A stretch of 64,000 nucleotides of DNA, taken from the NCBI GenBank assembly GCA_963805455.1, contig CAWDUJ010000011.1, positions 3,998-67,997 of the forward strand, written 5' to 3'. The stretch comes from VRUE01 sp963805455 (GTDB lineage Bacteria; Actinomycetota; Thermoleophilia; Solirubrobacterales; 70-9). A program made the position numbers and the translations under genes. The notes below the pieces were generated by a model. The model worked only from the letters and a program-made list of their open reading frames with translations. It made no database searches and was not told where the DNA came from. Below, in pieces: positions 54,031 to 60,859 of the stretch (the stretch's first letter is position 1; every line of letters begins with the position of its first letter).

Positions 54031-55482
54031 TCAGAGGGGGGGCAGCACCCGCATTGGCAGGCCGCCCTTCGGGGAGAGGGTCGGCATCTGGCGCACGGTC
54101 ACGGTGCGGCCCGGCAGCACGTCGAGGCGGAGCCGCTGCAGGAGCATCGTCGCGACCAGCTTCACCTCGGTCTGGCCGAAGCGTTTGCCGATGCAGATCC
54201 GCTGGCCGCCGCCGAAGGGGACGTAGGCCCCGCGCGGAAGAGCCGCCTTGCGCTCGCGGGTGAAGCGCTCGGGGATGAAGGCCTCGGGCTCGGGGAACAC
54301 CTCGGGGATCCTGTGACTGGCCCACGAGCAGTAGGCGAAGTAGGCGCCCTTGGGGACGCCGTAGCCGCCGAACTCGAAGTCCTTGATCACCCTGCGGGGG
54401 CCGATCCAGGCGGGCGGGTAGAGGCGCAGGACCTCGTCTAGGACCATGTCGAGGTACGGCATCTCGCGCTCGATCTTCTCGATGTCGGGGATCTCCCCGC
54501 CGAGGACCGCGTCCTGCTCGGCGACGAGCTTCTCGATGACGTCCGGGCGGCGGGCGAGCTCATACATCATGAAGGTGAGGGTCGAGGTCGAGGTGTCGTG
54601 GCCGGCGAACATCAGGGTCATCACCTGGTCGCGGACCTCCCGGTCGGAGAAGCCCTGGCCGGACTCGTCGCGGACTTCGAGCAGCAGGCTCATCACGTCG
54701 CGCCGGCCCGATTCGGGCGACCTGCGCCGCTCGGCGATCTCTCCGAAGACGATTTCGTCGAGAACACGGCGGGCGGCGAGCATTTTCCGCCATGGCGAGC
54801 CCGGGCCGCGGAGGAAGCGGGCGGCGAACTCGATTCCGTAGAACTCGAGCGCGCGCTCGAAGTTCTCGGCGGCAGCCGCTCCCTTGCCGGCCTCGTCGGG
54901 GTCGAGGCCGAGCAGGGCGCGCATCGCGATCCGCATCGCGAGTCCGCGCATCCACTCGTAGATGTCGACGACCTCGCCGGGCCGCAGGGCATCGATCATC
55001 GGGCCCGCCTCGCCGACCATCGCGTCGACGGCGGCGGCAACCTGCTCGCGGTGGAAGGCCGGCATCATCGTCGTGCGAGCGTGGTGGTGATACTCACCGT
55101 CGATCGTCAGCAGGCCATCGCCGAGCAGGGGGATCAGGTCGCCGAAGCTGCCGTCGCGCCAATGAAAGTTGTCGGGGCCGGTGACGGTGACGAAGTGATT
55201 GGCCTCCGGGCCGAGCATGAAGACGACCCGGCTGTGAAGGAGGCGCAGGGTGAAGATCGGCCCGTAGCGTTCATAGGCGCTCAGCAGGATCGGCAGCGGG
55301 TCGGTGGCGATCCTGTGGGTCCGGGCGACGCTGATGTCGAGATCGCCGGGCGGGAACTTGCCGCGGACCCGCCATTCGGACGCCAGGTCGCCGCCCAGCC
55401 GCCGGAACGGGTTCTGCGTTTTCAGCGGCGGTTTCGGGACGGCAGCCGATGGCGGCGCGGGTGTCGCGGTCTCGAGCGGCAT
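54031..55482 (-). CDS. Cytochrome P450
   Basis: 483 residues. The I-helix oxygen motif appears as LMFAGHDTSTSTLTFMM, the K-helix ExxR in DEVLRLYPP, the PERF region in AFIPERFTRE, and the haem-binding loop in FGGGQRICIGKRFGQ with the proximal Cys. The N-terminus has no membrane anchor. Related in style to CYP families that oxidise terpenes, sterols or fatty acids; the substrate is unknown. ATG at 55482 lies 8 nt behind TAGGAT, which overlaps the rlmN stop codon. Confidence 0.93.
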   Translation of the reverse strand: MPLETATPAPPSAAVPKPPLKTQNPFRRLGGDLASEWRVRGKFPPGDLDISVARTHRIATDPLPILLSAYERYGPIFTLRLLHSRVVFMLGPEANHFVTVTGPDNFHWRDGSFGDLIPLLGDGLLTIDGEYHHHARTTMMPAFHREQVAAAVDAMVGEAGPMIDALRPGEVVDIYEWMRGLAMRIAMRALLGLDPDEAGKGAAAAENFERALEFYGIEFAARFLRGPGSPWRKMLAARRVLDEIVFGEIAERRRSPESGRRDVMSLLLEVRDESGQGFSDREVRDQVMTLMFAGHDTSTSTLTFMMYELARRPDVIEKLVAEQDAVLGGEIPDIEKIEREMPYLDMVLDEVLRLYPPAWIGPRRVIKDFEFGGYGVPKGAYFAYCSWASHRIPEVFPEPEAFIPERFTRERKAALPRGAYVPFGGGQRICIGKRFGQTEVKLVATMLLQRLRLDVLPGRTVTVRQMPTLSPKGGLPMRVLPPL

Positions 55483-55490
55483 CGTGGTTG

Positions 55491-55496
55491 ATCCTA
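55491..55496 (-). promoter_or_regulatory. Putative -10 element (TAGGAT) of P450 gene, overlapping rlmN stop
   Basis: TAGGAT on the minus strand is 8 nt before ATG 55482. Its TAG is the rlmN stop codon, so the P450 gene may have its own leaderless transcript. Confidence 0.4.
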
Positions 55497-56486
55497 GTTG
55501 GCTGGCTGGCCAGTCGCAGCCGCGAGCTGGCCGCAGGCGGCGGCGATGTCGCGGCCGCGGGTGAGTCGAACCGTCGCCCCGAGCCGGTGCTCGGCGAGGA
55601 TCGCGCGGAAACGCTCGATCCGCTCCGGAGAGGAGCCGTCGTAGGCCCCGGTCGGGTTGTAGGGGATCAGGTTCACCTTGTATACGCGGGGGTCGAGCAG
55701 CGCCGCGAGCTCGCGGGCGTGCCGGGGGTGGTCGTTGACGTCGGCGAGCATCACGTACTCGACGAACACCTTGCGACGGCGAAGGGCGCGGTAGCGCTCG
55801 CAGGCGGAGAGGACCTCGGCCAGCGGGTAGCGGTCGTTGACGGGCATCAGCTGCGAGCGGAGACCGTCGTTGGGGGCGTGCAGCGAGAGTGCGAGGCGAA
55901 CCGAGGTCTCGCACTCGGCCAGCCGCTCAATCCCGGGAACCCAGCCGACGGTGGAGATCGCGGTGCGGCGGTTGGTGACGCCGAGGTCGGGCAGGGCCGC
56001 ACAGGCCTCGAGGACGGCGTCGATGTTCATCATCGGCTCCCCCATCCCCATGAAGACGATGTGGTCGATCGGTTCGACCCGGCGAAAGTGGAGGGCCTGG
56101 TCGATGATCTCATCGGCACTGAGGTTGCGGCCGAACTTCATCTGGCCGGTGGCGCAGAAGGTGCAGGTCAGCGGGCAGCCAGACTGCGAGGAGAGGCAGA
56201 CCGAGCGCCGGCCGTCGCGGTAACGCATCAGCACCGCCTCGAGCGGCCGGCCGTCGCCGGTTGCGAAGAGGGCCTTGACGGTCCCGTCGTCGGATTTGGC
56301 CTCGGCCCCGAGGGCGATGGTCGAGAGCGGGACCTCGGCGGCGAGCCGCTCGCGCAGGCGCGAGGGCAGGTTGGACATCTCGGTGTAGTCGCGCGCTCCG
56401 CGCGCCACCCACTCCCAGACCTGGGCGGCGCGGTAGTCAGGCTCCCCGGCGTCCGCCAGAATGGTCTTCAGCAGTTCACTATCCAC
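55494..56486 (-). CDS. rlmN: RlmN, dual-specificity 23S rRNA/tRNA adenine-C2 methyltransferase
   Basis: 330 residues. A radical-SAM enzyme methylating A2503 of 23S rRNA and A37 of tRNA. The CxxxCxxC cluster motif is in QSGCPLTCTFCATGQMKFGR. Also VFMGMGEPMMNIDAVLEAC, ALSLHAPNDGLRSQLMPVN, VKVNLIPYNPTG-like VYKVNLIPYNPTGAYDGSS, and the second catalytic Cys in RGRDIAAACGQLAAA. GTG at 56486 starts VDSELLKTILADAGEPDYRA and is 9 bp from the divergent secreted-protein start at 56496. Confidence 0.93.
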   Translation of the reverse strand: MDSELLKTILADAGEPDYRAAQVWEWVARGARDYTEMSNLPSRLRERLAAEVPLSTIALGAEAKSDDGTVKALFATGDGRPLEAVLMRYRDGRRSVCLSSQSGCPLTCTFCATGQMKFGRNLSADEIIDQALHFRRVEPIDHIVFMGMGEPMMNIDAVLEACAALPDLGVTNRRTAISTVGWVPGIERLAECETSVRLALSLHAPNDGLRSQLMPVNDRYPLAEVLSACERYRALRRRKVFVEYVMLADVNDHPRHARELAALLDPRVYKVNLIPYNPTGAYDGSSPERIERFRAILAEHRLGATVRLTRGRDIAAACGQLAAATGQPAN

Positions 56487-56495
56487 GCACAGAGT

Positions 56496-57257
56496 TTGAC
56501 CATTCAGACAACAAGCCGCGCCATCCTGCTTCTCCTGCTCCTGGGCGCCCTCGCTCTCCCGAGCCCGGCCCAGGCGGGCTCGGCCTGCGAAGCCGACCAA
56601 TGCCTGACCGTGGTCACCAAACCCGATGGCACCTACACGCTGGCGATCCCCGGCAATTACATCGGCTTCTTCTACCCCGAGCTGGACGGGTGCACCTGGG
56701 CCGTCGAAGCTCAGTACGGCGACGGCTCCGAACCCGGCGAGTACGTCTTCAGCGAGACCGACGGCCTCGAAGCCGAACATACCTATCCGGCGCCGGGGGT
56801 CTACACATTTGACGCCTACGCGACCGAAGGGCTTCACGACGGCACCTCGGAAGCGTGCCCCAACCTCCACGTCCAGGCGACGGTGACCTACCCGGAACCG
56901 CCGCCGCCGAAAGAACCCGAAGAACCCGAGCTCGAAGAGCCGGTGAAAGTCCCGGCCGGGGGGTCCGGCGTCGCCGCCCCACCGCAGATTCAGCTACCGG
57001 ACATCCAGCTCCCGGCGGCGGCGACCGACCGGTTCTGGCGCGATTGCGGCAAGAGCATCCGCGCCCACCGCCTCCCCTGTCGCAAGGCCCGACGGGTGAT
57101 CGGCGCCGCGAGGTCGATCCTGACCCGCGCCCGCCCGTCGGAGCGCCTCGCGCAGGGCGCGGTCTTCAAGGCGGAGGGCTTCAGCTGCCGGCTGCGAGAT
57201 GACGCCGCCGGCTCGGTCAGCTGCTGGCGCGGCCGGCAGCGGGCGCTAGGAACCTGA
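56496..57257 (+). CDS. Secreted PKD-like protein with Pro-rich linker
   Basis: 253 residues from TTG 56496. A signal peptide (ILLLLLLGALALPSPAQA) leads into a beta-sandwich with CLTVVTKPDGTYTLAIPGNY, CTWAVEAQYGDGSEPGEYVF and HTYPAPGVYTFDAYATEG (PKD-like). Then come a Pro/Glu linker (YPEPPPPKEPEEPELEEP) and a Cys-containing basic C-terminus (RFWRDCGKSI, CRKARRV, FSCRLRD, VSCWRGR). Start codon choice is weak; no ATG or GTG fits. The 3' end overlaps the DUF4234 gene by 12 bp. Confidence 0.65.
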   Translation: MTIQTTSRAILLLLLLGALALPSPAQAGSACEADQCLTVVTKPDGTYTLAIPGNYIGFFYPELDGCTWAVEAQYGDGSEPGEYVFSETDGLEAEHTYPAPGVYTFDAYATEGLHDGTSEACPNLHVQATVTYPEPPPPKEPEEPELEEPVKVPAGGSGVAAPPQIQLPDIQLPAAATDRFWRDCGKSIRAHRLPCRKARRVIGAARSILTRARPSERLAQGAVFKAEGFSCRLRDDAAGSVSCWRGRQRALGT

Positions 57258-57824
57258 GCTCGGCGGCGGGTCCACCGGGGGCGGCGGATCAGCCGGGGGC
57301 GGCGGGTCCACCGGGGGCGGCGGATCAGCCGGTGGCGCGGGCGGCGCCGGCTCCGCCGGCTGCTGCTCGAGCGGCGGCGGGGTCGCGTCCGCCTGCGGCG
57401 GGGGCAGCTCCCCTCCGGGGATCGGGTCGGCTTCGACCTCCCAGACCTTGTTTAGCTCCGACTGGACGTAGAACCAGAGCGCCGGCGATATGACCAGGTA
57501 GAGGATCAGCGCGATCCAGCCGTTGAGCGGCTCCTTGCCGGCGACGCTCGAGGTTCCCTGGACCCGCTTGGTCCCGCGCCAGTAGGTGATCAGCGCGGGG
57601 ACGATGATCAGGCCGCCCGGAAACAGAGCCAGCACCGAGTTGGTCGGGTTCTGGCCGAGATCGAAGCCCTTCGCCTTGCCGTAGTCGCTCATCTCACGGT
57701 TGATCCGGTACCACCAGACCAGGTGGTAGATGCCAAGGGTGATGATCGGCAGCAGTGCCGCTGCCCAAGGGCTGCGGACCTTCACCTTGTCCTGGGTGCC
57801 GCGGATGTTCATCTCGTAGGCCAT
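57246..57824 (-). CDS. DUF4234-domain membrane protein with proline-rich tail
   Basis: 192 residues. VRSPWAAALLPIITLGIYHL, then VWWYRINREMSDYGKAKGF is the DUF4234 core with the first transmembrane helix; two further helices are SVLALFPGGLIIVPALITYW and IALILYLVISPALWFYVQSE. From ~residue 130 a Pro-rich tail contains PPPPVDPPPPADPP repeats, encoded by a 36-bp tandem repeat. The function of DUF4234 is unknown. ATG at 57824 has GGAG upstream. Confidence 0.8.
   Translation of the reverse strand: MAYEMNIRGTQDKVKVRSPWAAALLPIITLGIYHLVWWYRINREMSDYGKAKGFDLGQNPTNSVLALFPGGLIIVPALITYWRGTKRVQGTSSVAGKEPLNGWIALILYLVISPALWFYVQSELNKVWEVEADPIPGGELPPPQADATPPPLEQQPAEPAPPAPPADPPPPVDPPPPADPPPPVDPPPSSGS
57263..57332 (-). 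repeat. 36-bp tandem repeat encoding PPPPVD/PPPPAD
   Basis: Two 36-bp units, each made of two alternating 18-bp halves, within the 3' end of the DUF4234 gene. Copy-number change would alter tail length. Confidence 0.75.
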
Positions 57825-57869
57825 CGGACTCCATTTCTGGGAGGGGACAGGCCGACCCTAACCGATGGG

Positions 57870-58445
57870 TCAGGGATGAATCCGCTCTCCCCGCTTCAGC
57901 ATCTCGATGTATTTCCTCAGGCGGCGCTCGCGGGTCTCGGGTCGCTTCGCGTCGCCGAGGCGGTGGATGATCGCGTAGCGATTGGCGCCATCGAGCTCCT
58001 CGAAGCTTTCCCGCGCGGCCCGGTCGCGCTTCAGCTCGCGCTCAAGGTCGGGCGGGATCTTCGCCGTGCTCGGAGGCTCGTAGGCCGCGTCCCAGCGCCC
58101 GTCGGCCTTTGCCGCATCGACCGCGGCGAGTCCCGACGGGCGCATCCGGCCGGCGCCGATCAGCGCCTCGACCCTGTCGCGGTTCAGCCGCGACCATTTG
58201 CTGCCCTGCCGGCGAGGTGTGAAGCGCTGCAGGTAGTGGCGCTCGTCGAAACGCCTCACCTGGCCGTCAATCCAGCCGAAGCACAGGCCGAGCTCAACCG
58301 CCTCCGCGTAGGTCACGCTCTCGACGCCCGAGTCCTTTTTGGCCAGCTTCAGCCAGATCCCGGTGGTTTGCCCATGCTCCCGTTCGAGCCAGGCCTCGAG
58401 CTCGTCGGCGGTGGCGAAGAGGATGACCGGCAGTTCGTCGGGCAC
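57870..58445 (-). CDS. YdeI/OmpD-associated family protein
   Basis: 191 residues. ELPVILFATADELEAWLERE, then TTGIWLKLAKKD, VTYAEAVELGLCFGWIDGQV, HYLQRFTPRRQGSKWSRLNR and IPPDLERELKRDRAARESFE match the YdeI-like family seen in bacterial genomes and annotated as OmpD-associated or bacteriocin-protection proteins; the biochemical role is unknown. GTG at 58445 is preferred. The ~180-nt leader between its start and a TTGACA/TCTTAT promoter (58617-58645) contains a strong hairpin. Confidence 0.82.
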   Translation of the reverse strand: MPDELPVILFATADELEAWLEREHGQTTGIWLKLAKKDSGVESVTYAEAVELGLCFGWIDGQVRRFDERHYLQRFTPRRQGSKWSRLNRDRVEALIGAGRMRPSGLAAVDAAKADGRWDAAYEPPSTAKIPPDLERELKRDRAARESFEELDGANRYAIIHRLGDAKRPETRERRLRKYIEMLKRGERIHP

Positions 58446-58470
58446 GCCCCCATTCTGGCCGAACGGAAAT

Positions 58471-58517
58471 ACAGACAGGCCCGGGAAGGTGGGAATGCCT
58501 TCCCGGGCCTTGTCTGT
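58471..58517 (-). promoter_or_regulatory. Long hairpin in the 5' leader of the YdeI-like gene
   Basis: ACAGAC(a)AGGCCCGGGAAGG pairs with its complement around an 8-nt loop, giving a 19-bp stem with one bulged base, 26 bp upstream of the GTG. It may be a leader terminator or a structured RNA. Confidence 0.55.
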
Positions 58518-58616
58518 CGAAGCAAGGTCGTGCCCACAGGGGAGGGGACGACCTCGGTCCCGACCCGAAGGCCGGGCAAAGCGAGCGACAGGAAGCGCTC
58601 GCCCCGGGTACCTGTA

Positions 58617-58645
58617 ATAAGAACAGATACGGACCAACTTGTCAA
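58617..58645 (-). promoter_or_regulatory. Sigma70-like promoter, copy 1 of a repeated promoter/operator
   Basis: TTGACA, 17-nt spacer, TCTTAT on the minus strand. The spacer contains GGTCCGT. The same layout and spacer core recur at 59285-59313. Confidence 0.55.
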
Positions 58646-58710
58646 GGGCAAAGAGCAAATTCCTGCCGTTTCCGGCCAAATTAGCCGGACATCGCCATAC
58701 CGCCCTGTTT

Positions 58711-59142
58711 CTAAGCGCGATCCGCCGTGTCGGCCCAGCCCTTCGCTCCGTCGAACCCGAGGTGGGGCAGCAGGGCGAGGCAGACGAGCTCCGGGATGGC
58801 GTCTTCGAGAAGATCGAGCCGCTCTGAGCGCAGGTGGTAGGCGACGATTGCGGCGATCGCCCCGACCAGGGCCTCATCGGTCGGGCCGGCGGATCGCTGC
58901 TTCGCGGGACCCTCGCCGTCGAAGAGGCCGGCGAAGCCGTCGACCATCTGCAGGTAGTCGCCGTGGCCTCTCGCGGTGCGGGTCTCGATGACCAGGATCT
59001 GGGCGGCGCCGGGGTTCGAGACGCAGAAGTCGACCGCTCCCCGAATCCCGGCCGCGACCTTGGCGGGCCACTCGTCCTGATTCGCGCAGGCCTTGCGAAC
59101 CGCTCCCTTCAGCTGTTCGAAACTGGTCGAAAAGTCATTCAT
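58711..59142 (-). CDS. TetR-family C-terminal domain protein lacking HTH
   Basis: 143 residues matching the ligand-binding half of TetR regulators: TSFEQLKGAVRKACANQDEW, PAKVAAGIRGAVDFCVSNPG, AAQILVIETRTARGHG and ALVGAIAAIVAYHLRSERLD, then IPELVCLALLPHLGFD. No helix-turn-helix is encoded: only ~140 nt separate the start from its promoter, and no frame there reads as an HTH. An alternative ATG at 59214 would add 24 unrelated residues. It could be a truncated remnant or a co-repressor-type protein. Its promoter (59285-59313) matches that of the YdeI-like gene. Confidence 0.6.
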   Translation of the reverse strand: MNDFSTSFEQLKGAVRKACANQDEWPAKVAAGIRGAVDFCVSNPGAAQILVIETRTARGHGDYLQMVDGFAGLFDGEGPAKQRSAGPTDEALVGAIAAIVAYHLRSERLDLLEDAIPELVCLALLPHLGFDGAKGWADTADRA

Positions 59143-59284
59143 GCCGCGCCAACCGATCGGGGCGGGATCACCGGTCAGGACTCCCGCCGGCACGCGGCGG
59201 GGCACAGCCATCGAGGCCCCCACGGAGGCCAGCCAAAACAGCCAGGGATGTGGCGCTCCCGCCTTACGCAAGAAGACAGCCGCT

Positions 59285-59313
59285 ATAAGAACACAAACGG
59301 ACCTTATAGTCAA
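59285..59313 (-). promoter_or_regulatory. Sigma70-like promoter, copy 2 of the repeated promoter/operator
   Basis: TTGACT, 17-nt spacer containing GGTCCGT, TCTTAT on the minus strand. CTATAAG/CTTATAG forms an inverted repeat across the spacer. Confidence 0.55.
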
Positions 59314-59368
59314 GAAGGACCGGAAAGCGCTTTTCGCCCATTTTCGGCGCTCTGGTGCGGGAAATCCG

Positions 59369-60232
59369 CTATCCGATGAGGAAAGGCGCTCCTGAGACCT
59401 GGGCCTTCCCGACCCGTCGCCTTTGAGCCTTTGACGTACCGCCCTGTCGCCTCGCCCGGCAGCTGCGAACCGATTCGATCGCCAGCTCTTCGCCACCCGC
59501 GAAGGTGTAGGTGGCGCGGGCGAAGGAGAGGAACCCGGCGGTGAATTTCGGCGGCACCGGGCAGGAGGCGCTCAGGTAGCTATGACGTTTTCCGTGGTAG
59601 AAGAAGTCGCGGGCGACCTCGATCCGGAAGTTGGAGACGTGCGGCCAGGTCCCGACCGACCGTTTCAGGGTGGTGACGAGGACCGTCCGGAACGCCCCCT
59701 TCTGGCGATGCACGGCGAACGGGATAACGAAGGAGACGGGGGGATCGGTCGTGTAGGCGTGGACCAGGACCGCCGGCCTCCCCACCTTGGTCTTGCCGTT
59801 GAACGCGAGCAGGTTGGCTCGGATCCCGAACGGAGCTTGGTTCGGGACGAAGATTTTCGCGTACAGCTGCCCGCGCCCGACGAGGGCGCCGCCGCAGGAA
59901 GAGATCGCCTGCTGGCTGTCGATGCCACGCAGCCGAACCTGCGGGCAGACCGGGAGGCCGCGGGTGAAGAGCAGCCCTCTCCAGGCGAGTTCGAGTTTCA
60001 GCCGGTCGACCCGTGGAAGCGGCGCGTTGTCGGAGGTGTGGATCCCGCCCGCTAGGTGAACCGAGACCGGCGCCCGTTCGTGGCGGGGGAGTTTGCGGGG
60101 GCTGATGCCACCGTCGAGGGAGACGATCAGGTTGCCGCTCTGCGTCCGCTCGGCACCGGCGGGCACCGCGAGAAGCGCCAGGCCGGCGAGGGCGATCAAA
60201 GCCACGGCAAGCCGAGGCCTTCGCCGCTTCAT
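59369..60232 (-). CDS. Secreted protein of unknown function
   Basis: 287 residues. A signal peptide (RLAVALIALAGLALLAVPAG) is followed by a beta-rich domain with LIVSLDGGISPRKLPRHERA, PVSVHLAGGI, RVDRLKLELAWRGLLFTRGL, AKIFVPNQAPFGIRANLLAF and SFVIPFAVHRQKGAFRTVLV, and cysteines CPQVRLRG, SSCGGAL, ASCPVPP, RSCRARR. No catalytic motif. This type of Cys-containing secreted protein is common in Solirubrobacterales-like genomes. Its ATG is one base after the stop of the upstream secreted gene (TGA-G-ATG), so they form an operon. Confidence 0.7.
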   Translation of the reverse strand: MKRRRPRLAVALIALAGLALLAVPAGAERTQSGNLIVSLDGGISPRKLPRHERAPVSVHLAGGIHTSDNAPLPRVDRLKLELAWRGLLFTRGLPVCPQVRLRGIDSQQAISSCGGALVGRGQLYAKIFVPNQAPFGIRANLLAFNGKTKVGRPAVLVHAYTTDPPVSFVIPFAVHRQKGAFRTVLVTTLKRSVGTWPHVSNFRIEVARDFFYHGKRHSYLSASCPVPPKFTAGFLSFARATYTFAGGEELAIESVRSCRARRQGGTSKAQRRRVGKAQVSGAPFLIG

Positions 60233-60233
60233 C

Positions 60234-60767
60234 TCACCCGAACCTCGAGAATTTGAAGCTGCAGTAGTTGAAGCCGAAGGCGAGGGTGACGTTGTTGGCG
60301 AGATTGCCGTGATGGATGAAGCGCGCGGTCAACCGCTGGGCCTTGATCGTGTGGCCTACCCTGAGCTCCTTCGCGATTTCCTTCAGGTACTGCTCCTGGC
60401 GCTTGAGGTAGCCGAACCATTTCTGCAGCCTGACGGTGTCCGCAAGCGGCCGCGGGACGGCGGTGATCCGGTTGATGGTCCCTCCGAATATCGAAGCCGC
60501 TTTTTGGAATTTCCTCGCCGCGACCGGAATCCGATCAGGATCCTGGACATCGTCGCGGACGCCTTTCATCGCAGTCCGCGTTGCCATCGCACCCGGTTTG
60601 CAGATCGACTCCAATTCCGAGACGTAATCGGTCCGCGACGGCCCTTCCGTCGGCGGCGTCCCGGCATTGGTGGTTGATTCCTCGGCGTAGGCTGAATTGC
60701 CGATCAGACCCACTGTAAGCGCCACCGCGAAAACGGCCAACACGGCACGCCATCCAACTCGACCCAT
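60234..60767 (-). CDS. Secreted helical protein of unknown function
   Basis: 177 residues. A signal peptide (WRAVLAVFAVALTVGLIGNS, cleavage near AYAEES) is followed by a mostly helical mature part: SRTDYVSELESICKPGAMAT, ARKFQKAASIFGGTINRITA, LQKWFGYLKRQEQYLKEIAK and NNVTLAFGFNYCSFKFSRFG. Two cysteines (ICKPG, NYCSF) could pair. No family recognised; it resembles other small exported four-helix proteins. GAGGGG precedes the ATG. It forms an operon with the downstream secreted gene. Confidence 0.68.
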   Translation of the reverse strand: MGRVGWRAVLAVFAVALTVGLIGNSAYAEESTTNAGTPPTEGPSRTDYVSELESICKPGAMATRTAMKGVRDDVQDPDRIPVAARKFQKAASIFGGTINRITAVPRPLADTVRLQKWFGYLKRQEQYLKEIAKELRVGHTIKAQRLTARFIHHGNLANNVTLAFGFNYCSFKFSRFG

Positions 60768-60859
60768 CTGTTCCCCTCTACAAATTCCCTGTTGACGTCT
60801 GGCTGGACGTCCGTTGAACTGTACCGCGTCGTTCGGCTTTTAGCGGTACGTGACTGTCC

